Numbered from the stretch's first letter, positions 52,407-61,410 are shown. The stretch: DNA of 64,000 bases from Terriglobia bacterium (GCA_020073465.1 JAIQFC010000001.1:186001-250000), one strand, 5' to 3'. The notes: generated from the letters alone by a model not told the origin. A program made the numbers and translations.

Positions 52407-52672
52407 GCCGCACCTCCTGCCGTGCAGCACGCCATCGCGTCAATATCGCGGACGTCAAGCTCTCCTTCATCTTCCGGGAAGCTTTCTGCTGGCAGCCGCA
52501 GAATGTGGGGAAACTTCCACGGCGCCGGCAGCTCGCGGACCTCGGGCAAACAGCGATCGCAGTAGACTTGCCCGCCTCCGCGCTCTCGGAACCACAACAC
52601 GCCACAACGTTCGCAGTACTTCAATTCCAGGCGCACTGCCTTGGCTTCGTCACGATCGATATTGTTTTTCAA
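52403..52672 (-). CDS. Small zinc-ribbon protein
   Basis: 89 residues from a TTG at 52672 with AGAGGA just upstream; the longer frame to 52717 starts inside a terminator hairpin. YCERCGVLWFRERGGGQVYC followed by DRC is a CxxC-x14-CxxC zinc ribbon. The rest is acidic (LPAESFPEDEGELDVRDIDA). It is translationally coupled to the regulator gene. It probably binds nucleic acid or a partner protein of the same operon. Confidence 0.62.
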   Translation of the reverse strand: MKNNIDRDEAKAVRLELKYCERCGVLWFRERGGGQVYCDRCLPEVRELPAPWKFPHILRLPAESFPEDEGELDVRDIDAMACCTAGGAA

Positions 52673-52710
52673 AGATTCCTCTCTTGTCCGCCGTTGGCTT
52701 CCCGGCACAG

Positions 52711-52771
52711 AAAACAAAAGCCCTGCGCCGATCTCCGCCGTGTGGCGGAAACCGGACGCAGGGCTCGCTTC
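52711..52771 (-). terminator. Terminator or attenuator hairpin in the early-gene leader
   Basis: Outer stem agccctgcg (52719-52727) with cgcagggct (52757-52765), inner stem tccgcc/ggcgga, and on the minus strand ttttgtttt follows. It separates the first gene of the leftward unit from the zinc-ribbon gene. Confidence 0.6.
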
Positions 52772-52842
52772 TCTTGCGATGACCTGCTTGAGCTATTTAG
52801 TTTTCAGATAGAAACCCGCATTTTGGAGGTAACTGCGGTGGG

Positions 52843-53094
52843 TTAACTCCTCCCTGTGCTGGTACTTCCGTGTTCGTCGTCGGGGACAGGAGACGCCCCG
52901 TGCTGTCGGAAGTAGCCCTCCTCGTACCCCGATTTCAGAACCCGGCCGTTTTGCACAACCACACTGACCCGTCCCGTAAAGTGGAGCGCCTGCAGCAGGC
53001 GCTCCATGGCGGCGGAGAGAACTTCTGCGGCGCGCACTTTGCGCCGGAATTCCACGAAGTTCTTTTCCTCGTTCAAGTTATCCGGAATACTCAT
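52843..53094 (-). CDS. First gene of the leftward phage operon, unknown function
   Basis: 83 residues. KNFVEFRRKVRAAEVLSAAM followed by ERLLQALHFTGRVSVVVQNG, then KSGYEEGYFRQHGASP and a Ser/Thr tail. It has a strong Shine-Dalgarno (aaggagct, 53096-53103) and the -35/-10 at 53142-53170 lie just upstream. It is divergent to the repressor, the place of Cro- or early-type genes, but no HTH is obvious. Confidence 0.62.
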   Translation of the reverse strand: MSIPDNLNEEKNFVEFRRKVRAAEVLSAAMERLLQALHFTGRVSVVVQNGRVLKSGYEEGYFRQHGASPVPDDEHGSTSTGRS

Positions 53095-53141
53095 AGCTCC
53101 TTGGTCCGCTTGAATCCCAAACTCAGTTATACAACGCAGCG

Positions 53142-53170
53142 ATCGTATAGCTCCTAAATTTATCAGTCAA
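53142..53170 (-). promoter_or_regulatory. Leftward early promoter (PL/PR-like)
   Basis: Minus strand -35 ttgact (53170-53165), 17-bp spacer, -10 tacgat (53147-53142). Short repeated words gttatac (53127-53133, 53175-53181) and gctatac (53227-53233) in the 147-bp gap are candidate repressor half-sites. Confidence 0.6.
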
Positions 53171-53204
53171 GGTCGTTATACCAATAGGAGTGTGGAAAAC
53201 TTTA

Positions 53205-53234
53205 TTAATTAGCGTCATGCTATAGTGCTATACT
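53205..53234 (+). promoter_or_regulatory. Repressor promoter placing the start codon at the 5' mRNA end
   Basis: -10 tatact (53229-53234) with a weak -35 ttaatt (53205-53210, 18-bp spacer). The expected start site, 6-8 bases downstream, coincides with the ATG at 53242. No Shine-Dalgarno is seen. The mRNA would be leaderless, as for lambda cI from PRM. Confidence 0.5.
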
Positions 53235-53241
53235 CAAAGCT

Positions 53242-53958
53242 ATGAAATTCCGAGTGCTGCAGGACAATCTCCGCAAAACACTTTGGGGACGCATCGAGGA
53301 AGGCGATCTGACCGGGCTTCGACTGGCCGAGCAAACCGGCTTCAAGCAGGCGCATATCTCCAACTTCCTCAACAAGAAGCGCGGCCTCAGCCTCGAAGGA
53401 ATGGACAAAGTGCTGGCGGTGCAGCATCTTTCGGTGCTGGACCTGCTGGATCCGTCCGAGGTCAACAAGCGCGCCTCCATCCTGCCCCCTAGCGGCGACG
53501 AGTTCGAAAACGTTCTTTTGACCGACGGAACGGTTGCCGCCACCCATCCCCTGATCACCAGCATGAACGTGAAAGAAATCCTCAAATTCAAGAAAAGCTT
53601 TCTGCGCAAGCTGAAGGCGGAAACCGAAGGCGACCGCGAGAACTGGGAGCGCTTCGTGCTCATCAAGGTCGACGGCCGCGAGGGCATGAGCATGTACCCG
53701 CGTCTATTGCCCGGCGCGACGCTGTTGCTTGACCGTCACTACAATTCGCTGAAACCCTACCGCAAGGGCGAGTTCAACATGTATGCCGTACTGAAGGACG
53801 GAACCTGCACCGTGAAATACGTGGAAGTGGCCGGCAATCATCTGATTCTGCGGCCCCATAACCAGGCCTATCCCATTGAGGTGATGACCATGGAAGACGG
53901 CAAGACCGCCGCGGACTACCTGGTCGGCCGCGTCTGCCACGTGGGAATAGAGACGTAG
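53242..53958 (+). CDS. S24-peptidase-type phage repressor (CI/LexA-like)
   Basis: 238 residues. An N-terminal helix-turn-helix (RLAEQTGFKQAHISNFLNKK, residues about 27-46) is followed by a linker and a C-terminal S24 domain. GREGMSMYPRLLPGATLLLD contains the catalytic Ser (S150) and GTCTVKYVEVAGN the Lys (K192); both are present, so RecA-stimulated self-cleavage is possible if a suitable Ala/Cys-Gly bond exists in the linker, which I could not locate surely. It faces the leftward operon across a 147-bp gap with paired promoters. It probably keeps the island silent until DNA damage. Confidence 0.85.
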   Translation: MKFRVLQDNLRKTLWGRIEEGDLTGLRLAEQTGFKQAHISNFLNKKRGLSLEGMDKVLAVQHLSVLDLLDPSEVNKRASILPPSGDEFENVLLTDGTVAATHPLITSMNVKEILKFKKSFLRKLKAETEGDRENWERFVLIKVDGREGMSMYPRLLPGATLLLDRHYNSLKPYRKGEFNMYAVLKDGTCTVKYVEVAGNHLILRPHNQAYPIEVMTMEDGKTAADYLVGRVCHVGIET

Positions 53959-53964
53959 CTTTCA

Positions 53965-54041
53965 ATTTTTGATTGTTGATTATTGATTGTTGATTGAAAA
54001 CCGGAGCAGGCATGCCGACGAGCGCGCCTGGCTCCGGTTTT
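53965..54041. terminator. Tandem word array followed by a rho-independent terminator
   Basis: tttgattgttgattattgat tgttgattg (53970-53996) is a short tandem repeat. Then aaaaccggagc (53997-54007) pairs with gctccggtttt (54031-54041), followed by gtgttttt. A similar attgttgattg array lies at 61367-61394. The terminator would end the repressor transcript and, on the other strand, the propeller lipoprotein transcript. Confidence 0.7.
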
Positions 54042-54077
54042 GTGTTTTTCGATGGTTGGGTGCAGGAAACCGCCTGT

Positions 54078-55238
54078 TCATTCCCCTTGGGTGGGCATCT
54101 GGACGATGGTCAGCAACACGGGCCCGGTGGCCGGGAAAGGCGAGCCGGCCAATGGGGTCAGCGAGCCGTCGGCGGCGATGGTGAAGGCGAAGATGCCGTT
54201 GGACGCGGCCGCAGCACAGTAGAGATGAGTTCCGCTGGAATCAATCACCAGCCCGGCAGTGGCTGGAACAGAGAATGGCGAGCCTGTGACAGGAGTGAGT
54301 ACGCCGCTCCCGGGGTCAATGGTATAGGCGTAAACCGCGCCACCGGTCATGGTGTACAGGAAGTTCTTCACGCTGGTCAGGAAGATCGGCGTGATTCCTG
54401 TAGTGAAGGGCGATCCCGGCACAGGAGTAAGCACACCTGTGGTCTGATTTACGGACCAGGCGGCGATCTGGTCGGTGAACGTCAAAGCCTCATAAACGAA
54501 TTTTCCCGAGGGATCGATGGCAATGGCAAACGGGTTGCTGTTCAGCACGGTTTGATTCGGAACGGGGAACGGCGAACCTGGAACATCCGTGAGTGCCCCG
54601 GTCGTAGCATCGATGGTGAACGCGAAGACACCGTTCGGCGGATCAACATCGGTTTGGAACAGAAATTGTCCCGAGGGCGAGACTACCCCCTGCAAACCGG
54701 TGCCGGAGAAAAACGGGGAACCCGAGGTCGCAGTGGGAACGCCCGACGTTGCATTGATACCAAAGGCGTCGACTTTGGACACGTCCATCGCGTAAAGAAA
54801 TTTTCCGGTTGGCGTTGTGGCCAGACCGGCTGGAAGGCTGAGTACTCCAGTGGAGAAGGGAGATCCGTTGATCGGCGTCAATACGCCACTGCTCGCATTG
54901 ATGGAATAGCCGTAGAGTTGGGCGGTTTGAAAGTCGGATGCGTAAAGAAACTGAGAGCCCGCGGCGGCAAGCCCCAGACTCATCGTGGGACCGGCTACAG
55001 AAGCTGGCGATCCCAGCGCTCCCGAGCTGTGATCGATTGCCGAGCTCAGAACTTGGCCGGTGCTGGTGGTCGCGAAAAGGAACTCGGCGTTGGAGATGGG
55101 GCAGGGGCCACAAGTGCAACTGCCGCTTGCCGGGACGACGCACGCGATGTTGTGGCTATTGCCGCATCCTGCCAGAAACAAGGAAAGAGCGATCAGGAGA
55201 AAGGGCGCGGAACAGGCCCGAAGGATTCTGGCTGACAT
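54078..55238 (-). CDS. Beta-propeller lipoprotein (lactonase/YVTN-like)
   Basis: 386 residues. The signal PFLLIALSLFLAGC is a lipoprotein signal (LAGC lipobox). The body has seven or so repeats of the form YSINASSGVLTPINGSPFST, FTIDATTGALTDVPGSPFPV and YTIDPGSGVLTPVTGSPFSV, typical of the seven-bladed propeller of the lactonase/YVTN group. It is probably a periplasmic or surface lipoprotein. Such proteins are very common in Acidobacteriota and their role is unknown. Good start ATG at 55236-55238. Confidence 0.85.
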   Translation of the reverse strand: MSARILRACSAPFLLIALSLFLAGCGNSHNIACVVPASGSCTCGPCPISNAEFLFATTSTGQVLSSAIDHSSGALGSPASVAGPTMSLGLAAAGSQFLYASDFQTAQLYGYSINASSGVLTPINGSPFSTGVLSLPAGLATTPTGKFLYAMDVSKVDAFGINATSGVPTATSGSPFFSGTGLQGVVSPSGQFLFQTDVDPPNGVFAFTIDATTGALTDVPGSPFPVPNQTVLNSNPFAIAIDPSGKFVYEALTFTDQIAAWSVNQTTGVLTPVPGSPFTTGITPIFLTSVKNFLYTMTGGAVYAYTIDPGSGVLTPVTGSPFSVPATAGLVIDSSGTHLYCAAAASNGIFAFTIAADGSLTPLAGSPFPATGPVLLTIVQMPTQGE

Positions 55239-55549
55239 ACTTCACCTCACGACGACTACATCACGACTGCCTGCAACTCGAGTGAGCCGTTTGATGTCTG
55301 GTGCCATCGTAGTGGCGGATTGAAACCTGAGGTTACGTTGCTGGGACACTTTCCAGAGTGTCACATCGAGGGCTAGAACCCGCAATGTCCCGGAAAGTTG
55401 CTTATAACGGAAAACAATACCACTGGTGTGATGTTTCGGGCGGGATCTTTCTCGCCGTGTGGGGCGGATCACACCCCGAGATTCCAGATTTTCGGTGGAC
55501 TCCGTCGTACCACTCTTGGGTTCCGCCCCAGAGAGATTTGCTGTCTTAC
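55239..55549. other. Gap between two leftward secreted-protein genes
   Basis: Nothing coding was recognised. acact...agtgt (55348-55363) forms a small palindrome. GC is slightly lower than in the genes. It probably contains the promoter of the propeller gene, but no clear -35/-10 was found. Confidence 0.5.
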
Positions 55550-58500
55550 TCAGTTCACCTGCTGGACCACACTTCCCGTGCTTCCGTTGTAGTTGCCGTT
55601 TTGGACGAGCGTCGCCTTGATGGTGTGTGAGCCCGCAGACAGCGACGACGTGGTCAGGCTGGCGGTGCCTCCGTTGAGCGCCACTGTGCCGATGATGGTA
55701 GAGCCATCCTTGAAGGTCACGCTTCCTGTCGGTGTGCCAAACGAGGTGGTTACCGTGGCGGTGAAGGTGACAGCCTGTCCCGCGACCGAAGGATTCTGCG
55801 ACGAGGCGAGCGCGGTGGTGGTGTTCAAGCGGTTCACGACCTGGCTATACACCGGCGACGTGCTGGCGGCGAAGTTTGCCGTTGCCTTGTAGGTGGCGGT
55901 AATCGACTTCGTGCCCGTGTTGAGCGCCGAAGTGGTCAAGGAGGCTGATCCGCCACTCAAGTTCGCCGTCCCCAGAGTTGTGTTGCCCGCCTTGAAGGTC
56001 ACGGAGCCGGTGGGCGTCCCGAACGCGCTGGTAACGGTGGCCGTGAAGGTTACCGCATCTCCGTAATTCGATGGATTCAGATTGGAGGTGACCGCAGTGC
56101 TGGTGGGGGCGGCATTGACCACCTGGCTCAGCACGGGCGAAGTGCTCCCTGTGAAGTTGGCGTCGCTCGAATAGACCGCCGTGATGGATCGAGTGCCTGA
56201 GGTGGTAAAAGTTTTGTTCAAACTTGCTGCGCCACCGCTCAGGGTTATGGTACCGAGCGATAAAGTTCCAGATTTGAAGGTGATGGTGCCCGTGGGCGTA
56301 CCGCCAAACTGACCCGTGACCGTCGCCGTGAACGTGGTGGCCTGGTTCGCGAAAGATGGATTCACCGACGAAGTAACCGCAGTGGTGGTGGGCGCCGGGT
56401 TCACAAGCTGTGACAAAGCGCTTGCGCTGCTGCCAGCGACATTAGTATCTCCGCCATAGACAGCGGTGATCGAATGGGTCCCTTTGCTCAGACTGCCGAT
56501 GGTGAACGTGGCCACGTTGCCGGTGACCGCGGCGGTGCCTAGAACATTTGCTCCGTCGTTGAAAGTAACCGTGCCGGTTGCAGTCCCGCCGAATTGAGGT
56601 GAGATCGTGGCGGTGAAGGTGACGGGCTGGTTCACCACGGAAGGATTCGAGGAGGAAGCCAGCGACGTGGTGCTCGCTGTCTGGTTCACGGTCTGCGTCA
56701 GGGGCGACGACGCACTGGGTGAATCCGACGAATCGCCGCTGTACGCGGCGGAAATGGTATGGGACCCGGCGCTCAGCGAGGCAGTGGAGAAGGTCGCGTG
56801 GGCGGTGCCGTCCAGCAGTCCCGTGCCCAGGGTGTTGCCGCCGTCGGAGAACGTCACGGTGCCCGTCGGAATCCCGCTGGAAGAACTCACAGCCGCCGTG
56901 AAGCTGACGGATTGGCCGAAGGTCGAGGGATTTTGACCGGAGCTAAGCGTGACCGTGGTGGATGAAACCGTCTGCGTGCCCGTGCCGGTCAGACTCACAC
57001 TCTGCGGGTTGTCACCGGCGTTGTCGACAATCGTGATCGTGCCGGTGCGGGTTCCCGAAGCCGTCGGTGTGAACGTAACCGTGATGGTGCACGCGCTGCC
57101 GGCCGCGACGTTCGTCGTGCAAGTGTTGGTCTGCGCGAAATCGCCACTGCTCGACACGCTGTTGACGCTCAGAGGAGCAGTCCCCGTGTTCGTCAAGGTA
57201 ATGGACTGAGGGGCGCTGGTGGTATTCAGTGCCTGGCTGGAGAAGGTCAGGCTCGCCGGGGACAAACCGACCGACGGAGCAACTCCAAGCAGTCCAAAGC
57301 TGACCAGGCGAGTTTGTGCGCCCACATACACGCGACCGTTGGCAATAGTGGGAGTGGCAAAGTGCGCGGTCGGTCCGAGAGTATCGCGGCTGCCTGCCTG
57401 GTCGCTGTCGTAAAACTCCGTCGCCAGGAAAGTGGGATCGTAAGCGCGCAACGTGGCGCTGCTCGGGGTGCTGGTGACCGACCACAGGATTCCGTTGGTG
57501 TTTCCGAGCGCGGAGATCGACATCGGGTTGGGACGTGCCCAGGCCACGGTGGTCTGATCGACTGGCGAGCTGGAGAGCACACCGTTAGTGATCGAATACG
57601 CGATGGTCACCTGGTTCAGCTGCTGAAAGTACAACTTGCCATTCCAATAGGTCGGTACTCCATAGCGTTGCTTGGAAGAAAACGGAGAAACCTCCTGCAC
57701 CAACTGGTCGACGAGCGAGTTGTAGCCTCCCAGGTTGTCGCGGTCCATGACGTAGATGGTCTCGTCCTTTCCCGAACCGATGACGAGGTTGGGATGGGCC
57801 AGTGGACCGAGTCCATCGGGCAGGATGAGTGGGCCGACCGACGCTAGATCGAGATCTGCGTTGTTAAGGCTGTCCTGGGCCATAGGAGTGAATGAACTGC
57901 TCACCACAAAGCTGTCACCCAGGGAGAGCTTCATGATGGAATCGCCATAGTCGCCGCCGCCGGCGTTCATGTCGAAATCAGCGTCGGCAGTTTCGAAGTA
58001 GATGTTTCCGGCACCGTCCACGGCCGGGCCGGAGCCGCTCTGCCAGGTGCCACCGTTGTTGGTGTTAGGCGTGGTGCTGAAGGCTGCTATCTGCGCCAGG
58101 GTGGAGGCGTCGTAAGCGAGCGTCCAACCGTGATTGGCGACCTGCTTACATCCATTCGCAGAGAACGTGAGATACACCGTGTTGTGGTCCAAGACCACGC
58201 CGGTGCGCGACATCTCATTCAGAGCATTGAAATTGATGGTACTGCCTCCGTCGCCGGTGCCCGGCAGGGAAGCCGAGATCGTGACCGGCCCGCCAAATTT
58301 TTCGCTGCCATCGTTGATGCTGATGGCGTGGAGGCGTTGAAAGTACGCACCATTCTCTTTGGTCTTGGCGACCAGGTACATCGTGTTGGTGGTTGGATCG
58401 ATGACGGGCGTGCCGATGACGCCTTGTTCAGTGAATTTTGTGACATTCTGACAGCCCGCTTCCGTGGCGGGGACCGTCGTGATGCCGGATGCCGGGTTGA

Positions 58501-58966
58501 TGAAGCTGACTTGCCATAGAGGCGCGCCGCCGTTGGCGCTGCCGCTGTCGGCGTCAAAGGCGTAGACACTGTCATGCAGTGTGGCGACGTAAATCACGTT
58601 GTGCGCGCCCAGATTATTGCCTTGATTCGTGATGGTGACATTCTGCATGTAGAGCGGCTGGCCCACAATCCAGCCGTCCACGTTATAGGAGAAGAACTGT
58701 CCGAATTGAGACTGGTTGACGTTGGCGGGCGTAAGAATGCTCTCGTTCAGATTCTGGCCGGTTCGCTGGTTATCGTTGTGATAGGTGAGGACGTTTTGCT
58801 GGGCAAAGCCCGGAAACGACTGCAGGCAAAACCAACACAAAGCCAGGACGAGTGCAGAATGCACGAAGTTGAATCCTGAGCCCCGGAGCAGGGGTCGACG
58901 TTTCCCCCAGACAGACGGCTTTCGACCAAAGGCAGACCTCTGGACCCGGGACGATCCAAACTTCAT
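55550..58966 (-). CDS. Large exported protein: PQQ-like propeller plus tandem Ig-like domains
   Basis: 1138 residues from the ATG at 58964-58966. A long basic N-terminus precedes the signal hydrophobic core (FVHSALVLALCWFCLQSFPG). The N-terminal half is a beta-propeller of the PQQ/pyrrolo-quinoline-like kind (NVLTYHNDNQRTGQNLNESI, TLHDSVYAFDADSGSANGG, YVMDRDNLGGYNSLVDQLVQ). A choice-of-anchor-type domain (PQSITLTNTGTAPLSVNSVS) follows, then five Ig-like repeats, each containing TATV..FG.PTG(S/T)VTFK(D/A)G and ending V.Q.VN. It is likely a cell-surface protein. Confidence 0.85.
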   Translation of the reverse strand: MKFGSSRVQRSAFGRKPSVWGKRRPLLRGSGFNFVHSALVLALCWFCLQSFPGFAQQNVLTYHNDNQRTGQNLNESILTPANVNQSQFGQFFSYNVDGWIVGQPLYMQNVTITNQGNNLGAHNVIYVATLHDSVYAFDADSGSANGGAPLWQVSFINPASGITTVPATEAGCQNVTKFTEQGVIGTPVIDPTTNTMYLVAKTKENGAYFQRLHAISINDGSEKFGGPVTISASLPGTGDGGSTINFNALNEMSRTGVVLDHNTVYLTFSANGCKQVANHGWTLAYDASTLAQIAAFSTTPNTNNGGTWQSGSGPAVDGAGNIYFETADADFDMNAGGGDYGDSIMKLSLGDSFVVSSSFTPMAQDSLNNADLDLASVGPLILPDGLGPLAHPNLVIGSGKDETIYVMDRDNLGGYNSLVDQLVQEVSPFSSKQRYGVPTYWNGKLYFQQLNQVTIAYSITNGVLSSSPVDQTTVAWARPNPMSISALGNTNGILWSVTSTPSSATLRAYDPTFLATEFYDSDQAGSRDTLGPTAHFATPTIANGRVYVGAQTRLVSFGLLGVAPSVGLSPASLTFSSQALNTTSAPQSITLTNTGTAPLSVNSVSSSGDFAQTNTCTTNVAAGSACTITVTFTPTASGTRTGTITIVDNAGDNPQSVSLTGTGTQTVSSTTVTLSSGQNPSTFGQSVSFTAAVSSSSGIPTGTVTFSDGGNTLGTGLLDGTAHATFSTASLSAGSHTISAAYSGDSSDSPSASSPLTQTVNQTASTTSLASSSNPSVVNQPVTFTATISPQFGGTATGTVTFNDGANVLGTAAVTGNVATFTIGSLSKGTHSITAVYGGDTNVAGSSASALSQLVNPAPTTTAVTSSVNPSFANQATTFTATVTGQFGGTPTGTITFKSGTLSLGTITLSGGAASLNKTFTTSGTRSITAVYSSDANFTGSTSPVLSQVVNAAPTSTAVTSNLNPSNYGDAVTFTATVTSAFGTPTGSVTFKAGNTTLGTANLSGGSASLTTSALNTGTKSITATYKATANFAASTSPVYSQVVNRLNTTTALASSQNPSVAGQAVTFTATVTTSFGTPTGSVTFKDGSTIIGTVALNGGTASLTTSSLSAGSHTIKATLVQNGNYNGSTGSVVQQVN

Positions 58967-59191
58967 GGGGTCTCTCCAATGCGGGAAGATAGGGGCCGTT
59001 TTGGCCTGGTACAGGCCTGTGGGGGATACGGTATTGTCCGGCAGGTGCACGGGTTTGTCAATGGGAACCCGGAGCACAGAGCGGAAGGCGTGCGGGGACA
59101 CCAGCGCAATGAAAACAGGCGCTTTATCGCCGCGGCGAAGAGTCTGCTATGAACGCGGCGGAAGAACAGGTGAAGATGGGGCGGGACTGAA

Positions 59192-60697
59192 TCACAACCA
59201 GAACTTGCTTCGGGCGGCGATTTGGGGCGCTTGGGCGGTGGTGGAGGCACGAGCGGAGTTGGGCTCAACCCGGTTGCGTCCCGCATTCTTAGCCTGGTAA
59301 AGGGCGGTATCGGCGGCTTGCAGCAGCTTTTCGGCATCGGCGGCGGAATTTCCGGTGGTAATGCCGAGGCTCAGACTTACGCTGACGCTGGATCCTCCCG
59401 TGACCACGCTGCAATTCGCTACGGACGCGCGAATACGTTCGGCGAGTTCCCAGGTCTCCGCGGGGCCGCAATTGGGAGCAACGATGAAGAATTCCTCTCC
59501 GCCGTAGCGGCCAACCGAATCGTAGGGGCGGACGACCGAGGCGACTTCGCTGCTGATGATGCGCAGGACGAGATCGCCGGCGACGTGGCCGCGGCTGTCG
59601 TTGACCGATTTGAAGTGGTCCACGTCGGCCATGATGACGCCAACGGTTTCACCCTGGCGTTCGGCGCGAAGCAGTTCCCGTTCGAGAATGTCGAGGATGG
59701 CTTTGCGGTTCCACAAGCCGGTGAGTCCGTCGCGAGAAGCTTCGCGGCGGAGAGCATCCTGCGTCTGCACCAGTCGATGCTGAGTCACGAGCAGACGCGC
59801 GCTGGAGCACACGAAGGAGAAGAACACCACCGCGGCGGCCAATGCCAAACGCTCGCGCGCAATCTGTAATGACATCGACAGCACGAGTAACGGATAGAAC
59901 AGGTGAAAAATCTCGGTGTGGATCTTCTTTTCCCTGGCCGGTGCCTCGGCGTAAGGGCTTGCTGGTTCCGGCTGTTTCCAGGCCGCCGCTACGGCAATCG
60001 GAAGAACCAGCGCGATGCTCCAAATGACGTCGAACCAGGCTCCGGTCTTGAGGTTCTTTCCGGGACCATAGTAGTAGAGGACGTCCACGAAGATCGAAAG
60101 GGCCAGCAACAGGCCCAGTCGTCCGAAGAGCATGCGCGCGACGCGCGAGCGGGTAACACCTGCCCGCACCAGAAAGGCGCCAGCCACGAAGGCATAAGTC
60201 ACAAGGTAGGGCGTCCAGACCGAGTTGCCGAGTTTCCCTCCGGCCTTGGGCAGATAGAAAAAATACAAATACGCCGCCACGCAGACCAGGATGGCTTGCA
60301 CGAAGTCGAGGGCAATCAGGGAGTCAAGGCTGCCGGCTTCGTTATCCGGATCGAGAAACATCGCCAGCGCCAGCGGCGCAAACCAGAAGGAGAAGAACAG
60401 ATTGGCGACCCAGTCCACCGAGGCCGGCGTCACAAACAGATCGGTATACGTGCTGGTACCCTGGCCCATCCACCAAAGGATGTAGGAAGCGGCAGTCAAG
60501 CGCCAGAACGAGCGCGCCAGGCCCTCCGAGCGGCGGCTGGCCTGAATGCAGGCGAAGATCATCAGCCCGCCCATGATGAGCTGTACGAAGTCGGACAGGA
60601 ACGGTCCAGGTGGGACTATACCCAGCGTGGCGACCACGCCGAGGTGCGCCAGCCAAAGAATGCTGGCGGTGATCAGGACTGTATTAGTGCGTGACAA
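59192..60697 (-). CDS. Membrane-anchored GGDEF diguanylate cyclase
   Basis: 501 residues. About eight hydrophobic helices fill residues 1-310 (ITASILWLAHLGVVATLGIV and later AAVVFFSFVCSSARLLV), forming a membrane sensor. The GGDEF domain begins at RDGLTGLWNRKAILDILERE. VRPYDSVGRYGGEEFFIVAP has the active GGEEF and an RxxD (RPYD) inhibitory site five residues before it. It makes cyclic di-GMP from two GTP and is likely product-inhibited. The signal sensed is not evident. Start GTG at 60697. Confidence 0.9.
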   Translation of the reverse strand: MSRTNTVLITASILWLAHLGVVATLGIVPPGPFLSDFVQLIMGGLMIFACIQASRRSEGLARSFWRLTAASYILWWMGQGTSTYTDLFVTPASVDWVANLFFSFWFAPLALAMFLDPDNEAGSLDSLIALDFVQAILVCVAAYLYFFYLPKAGGKLGNSVWTPYLVTYAFVAGAFLVRAGVTRSRVARMLFGRLGLLLALSIFVDVLYYYGPGKNLKTGAWFDVIWSIALVLPIAVAAAWKQPEPASPYAEAPAREKKIHTEIFHLFYPLLVLSMSLQIARERLALAAAVVFFSFVCSSARLLVTQHRLVQTQDALRREASRDGLTGLWNRKAILDILERELLRAERQGETVGVIMADVDHFKSVNDSRGHVAGDLVLRIISSEVASVVRPYDSVGRYGGEEFFIVAPNCGPAETWELAERIRASVANCSVVTGGSSVSVSLSLGITTGNSAADAEKLLQAADTALYQAKNAGRNRVEPNSARASTTAQAPQIAARSKFWL

Positions 60698-60906
60698 TAT
60701 TGAGGCCCTCGTACTGGAACAGCTTCATCAATGCCGGTGCTGCAGGGGAGAACCTAGCTACACAAAGACAAACGCATGGCGCAGATACACGCCACCGGGG
60801 ACGGCTGTGCCGTATCTTGCCGTCGACAACTAGCCAGTATCAGGCATCCGGGGACTCATTTTCACGTGACCATGGTACCCACTCCGCGATTACCGGCGGC
60901 GGGGAA

Positions 60907-61410
60907 TCAAACCCAGTGGTCCAACAACCGTTCAAGGATCTCCACCGCTTTGCTCAGCTTGTGGAGTTCGTCTGGAGTGAGGACGTCGAGCTGGGCGGCG
61001 AGGGATGCGATGCGAAGTTGGCGTCCTTTTTGCAGCAGGCGCCTGCCCTTGGGCGTGGCGCGGATGTTCAGGCGGCGGGCGTCGCGGGGATCGGCGGTGA
61101 TCACGGCCAGGCGGCGGCTGGCCAAGCCGGCTGCAATGCGGCTCATGGTGGGCGGTTTGACCTGTTCGGCCGCGGCGAGCTCGCCCAGCGTTTTGGGGCC
61201 TCCGAACACGAGAACGGACAGTGCGGAAAGGCGAGCGGGTCCTTCGCCGGTGGCGACGTCCTGTTTGCGGACGCGGCGCAGCAGGTGGATGGCGGCAGAG
61301 TGGAGGCGGTCGGCTACGGCGAGGGGTGCGAGATTCGATCGTGCTGTGGCGCCTGGGATGCGATTGTTGATTGCTGATTGTTGATTGTTGATTGAGGTGC
61401 GGCGCGGCAT
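60907..61410 (-). CDS. MarR-family transcriptional regulator
   Basis: 167 residues. ADRLHSAAIHLLRRVRKQDV, ARLSALSVLVFGGPKTLGEL and AAEQVKPPTMSRIAAGLASR followed by LAVITADPRDARRLNIRATP form the MarR winged helix with its DxRDxR-like wing. The first 16 residues are encoded by a short tandem-word array (attgttgattg), so the real start may be a little downstream. It faces the VOC gene, with a perfect palindrome between them (61438-61454), and probably represses one or both. Confidence 0.88.
   Translation of the reverse strand: MPRRTSINNQQSAINNRIPGATARSNLAPLAVADRLHSAAIHLLRRVRKQDVATGEGPARLSALSVLVFGGPKTLGELAAAEQVKPPTMSRIAAGLASRRLAVITADPRDARRLNIRATPKGRRLLQKGRQLRIASLAAQLDVLTPDELHKLSKAVEILERLLDHWV

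Noticed and set aside
24996-54077. Attachment-site direct repeats at the borders of the phage-like island
   Set aside because: Comparing the two border sequences by eye showed no shared direct repeat, and no tRNA gene lies at either border.
53994-55235. 413-codon rightward open frame
   Set aside because: Antisense shadow of the beta-propeller lipoprotein, whose repeats and lipobox are clear.
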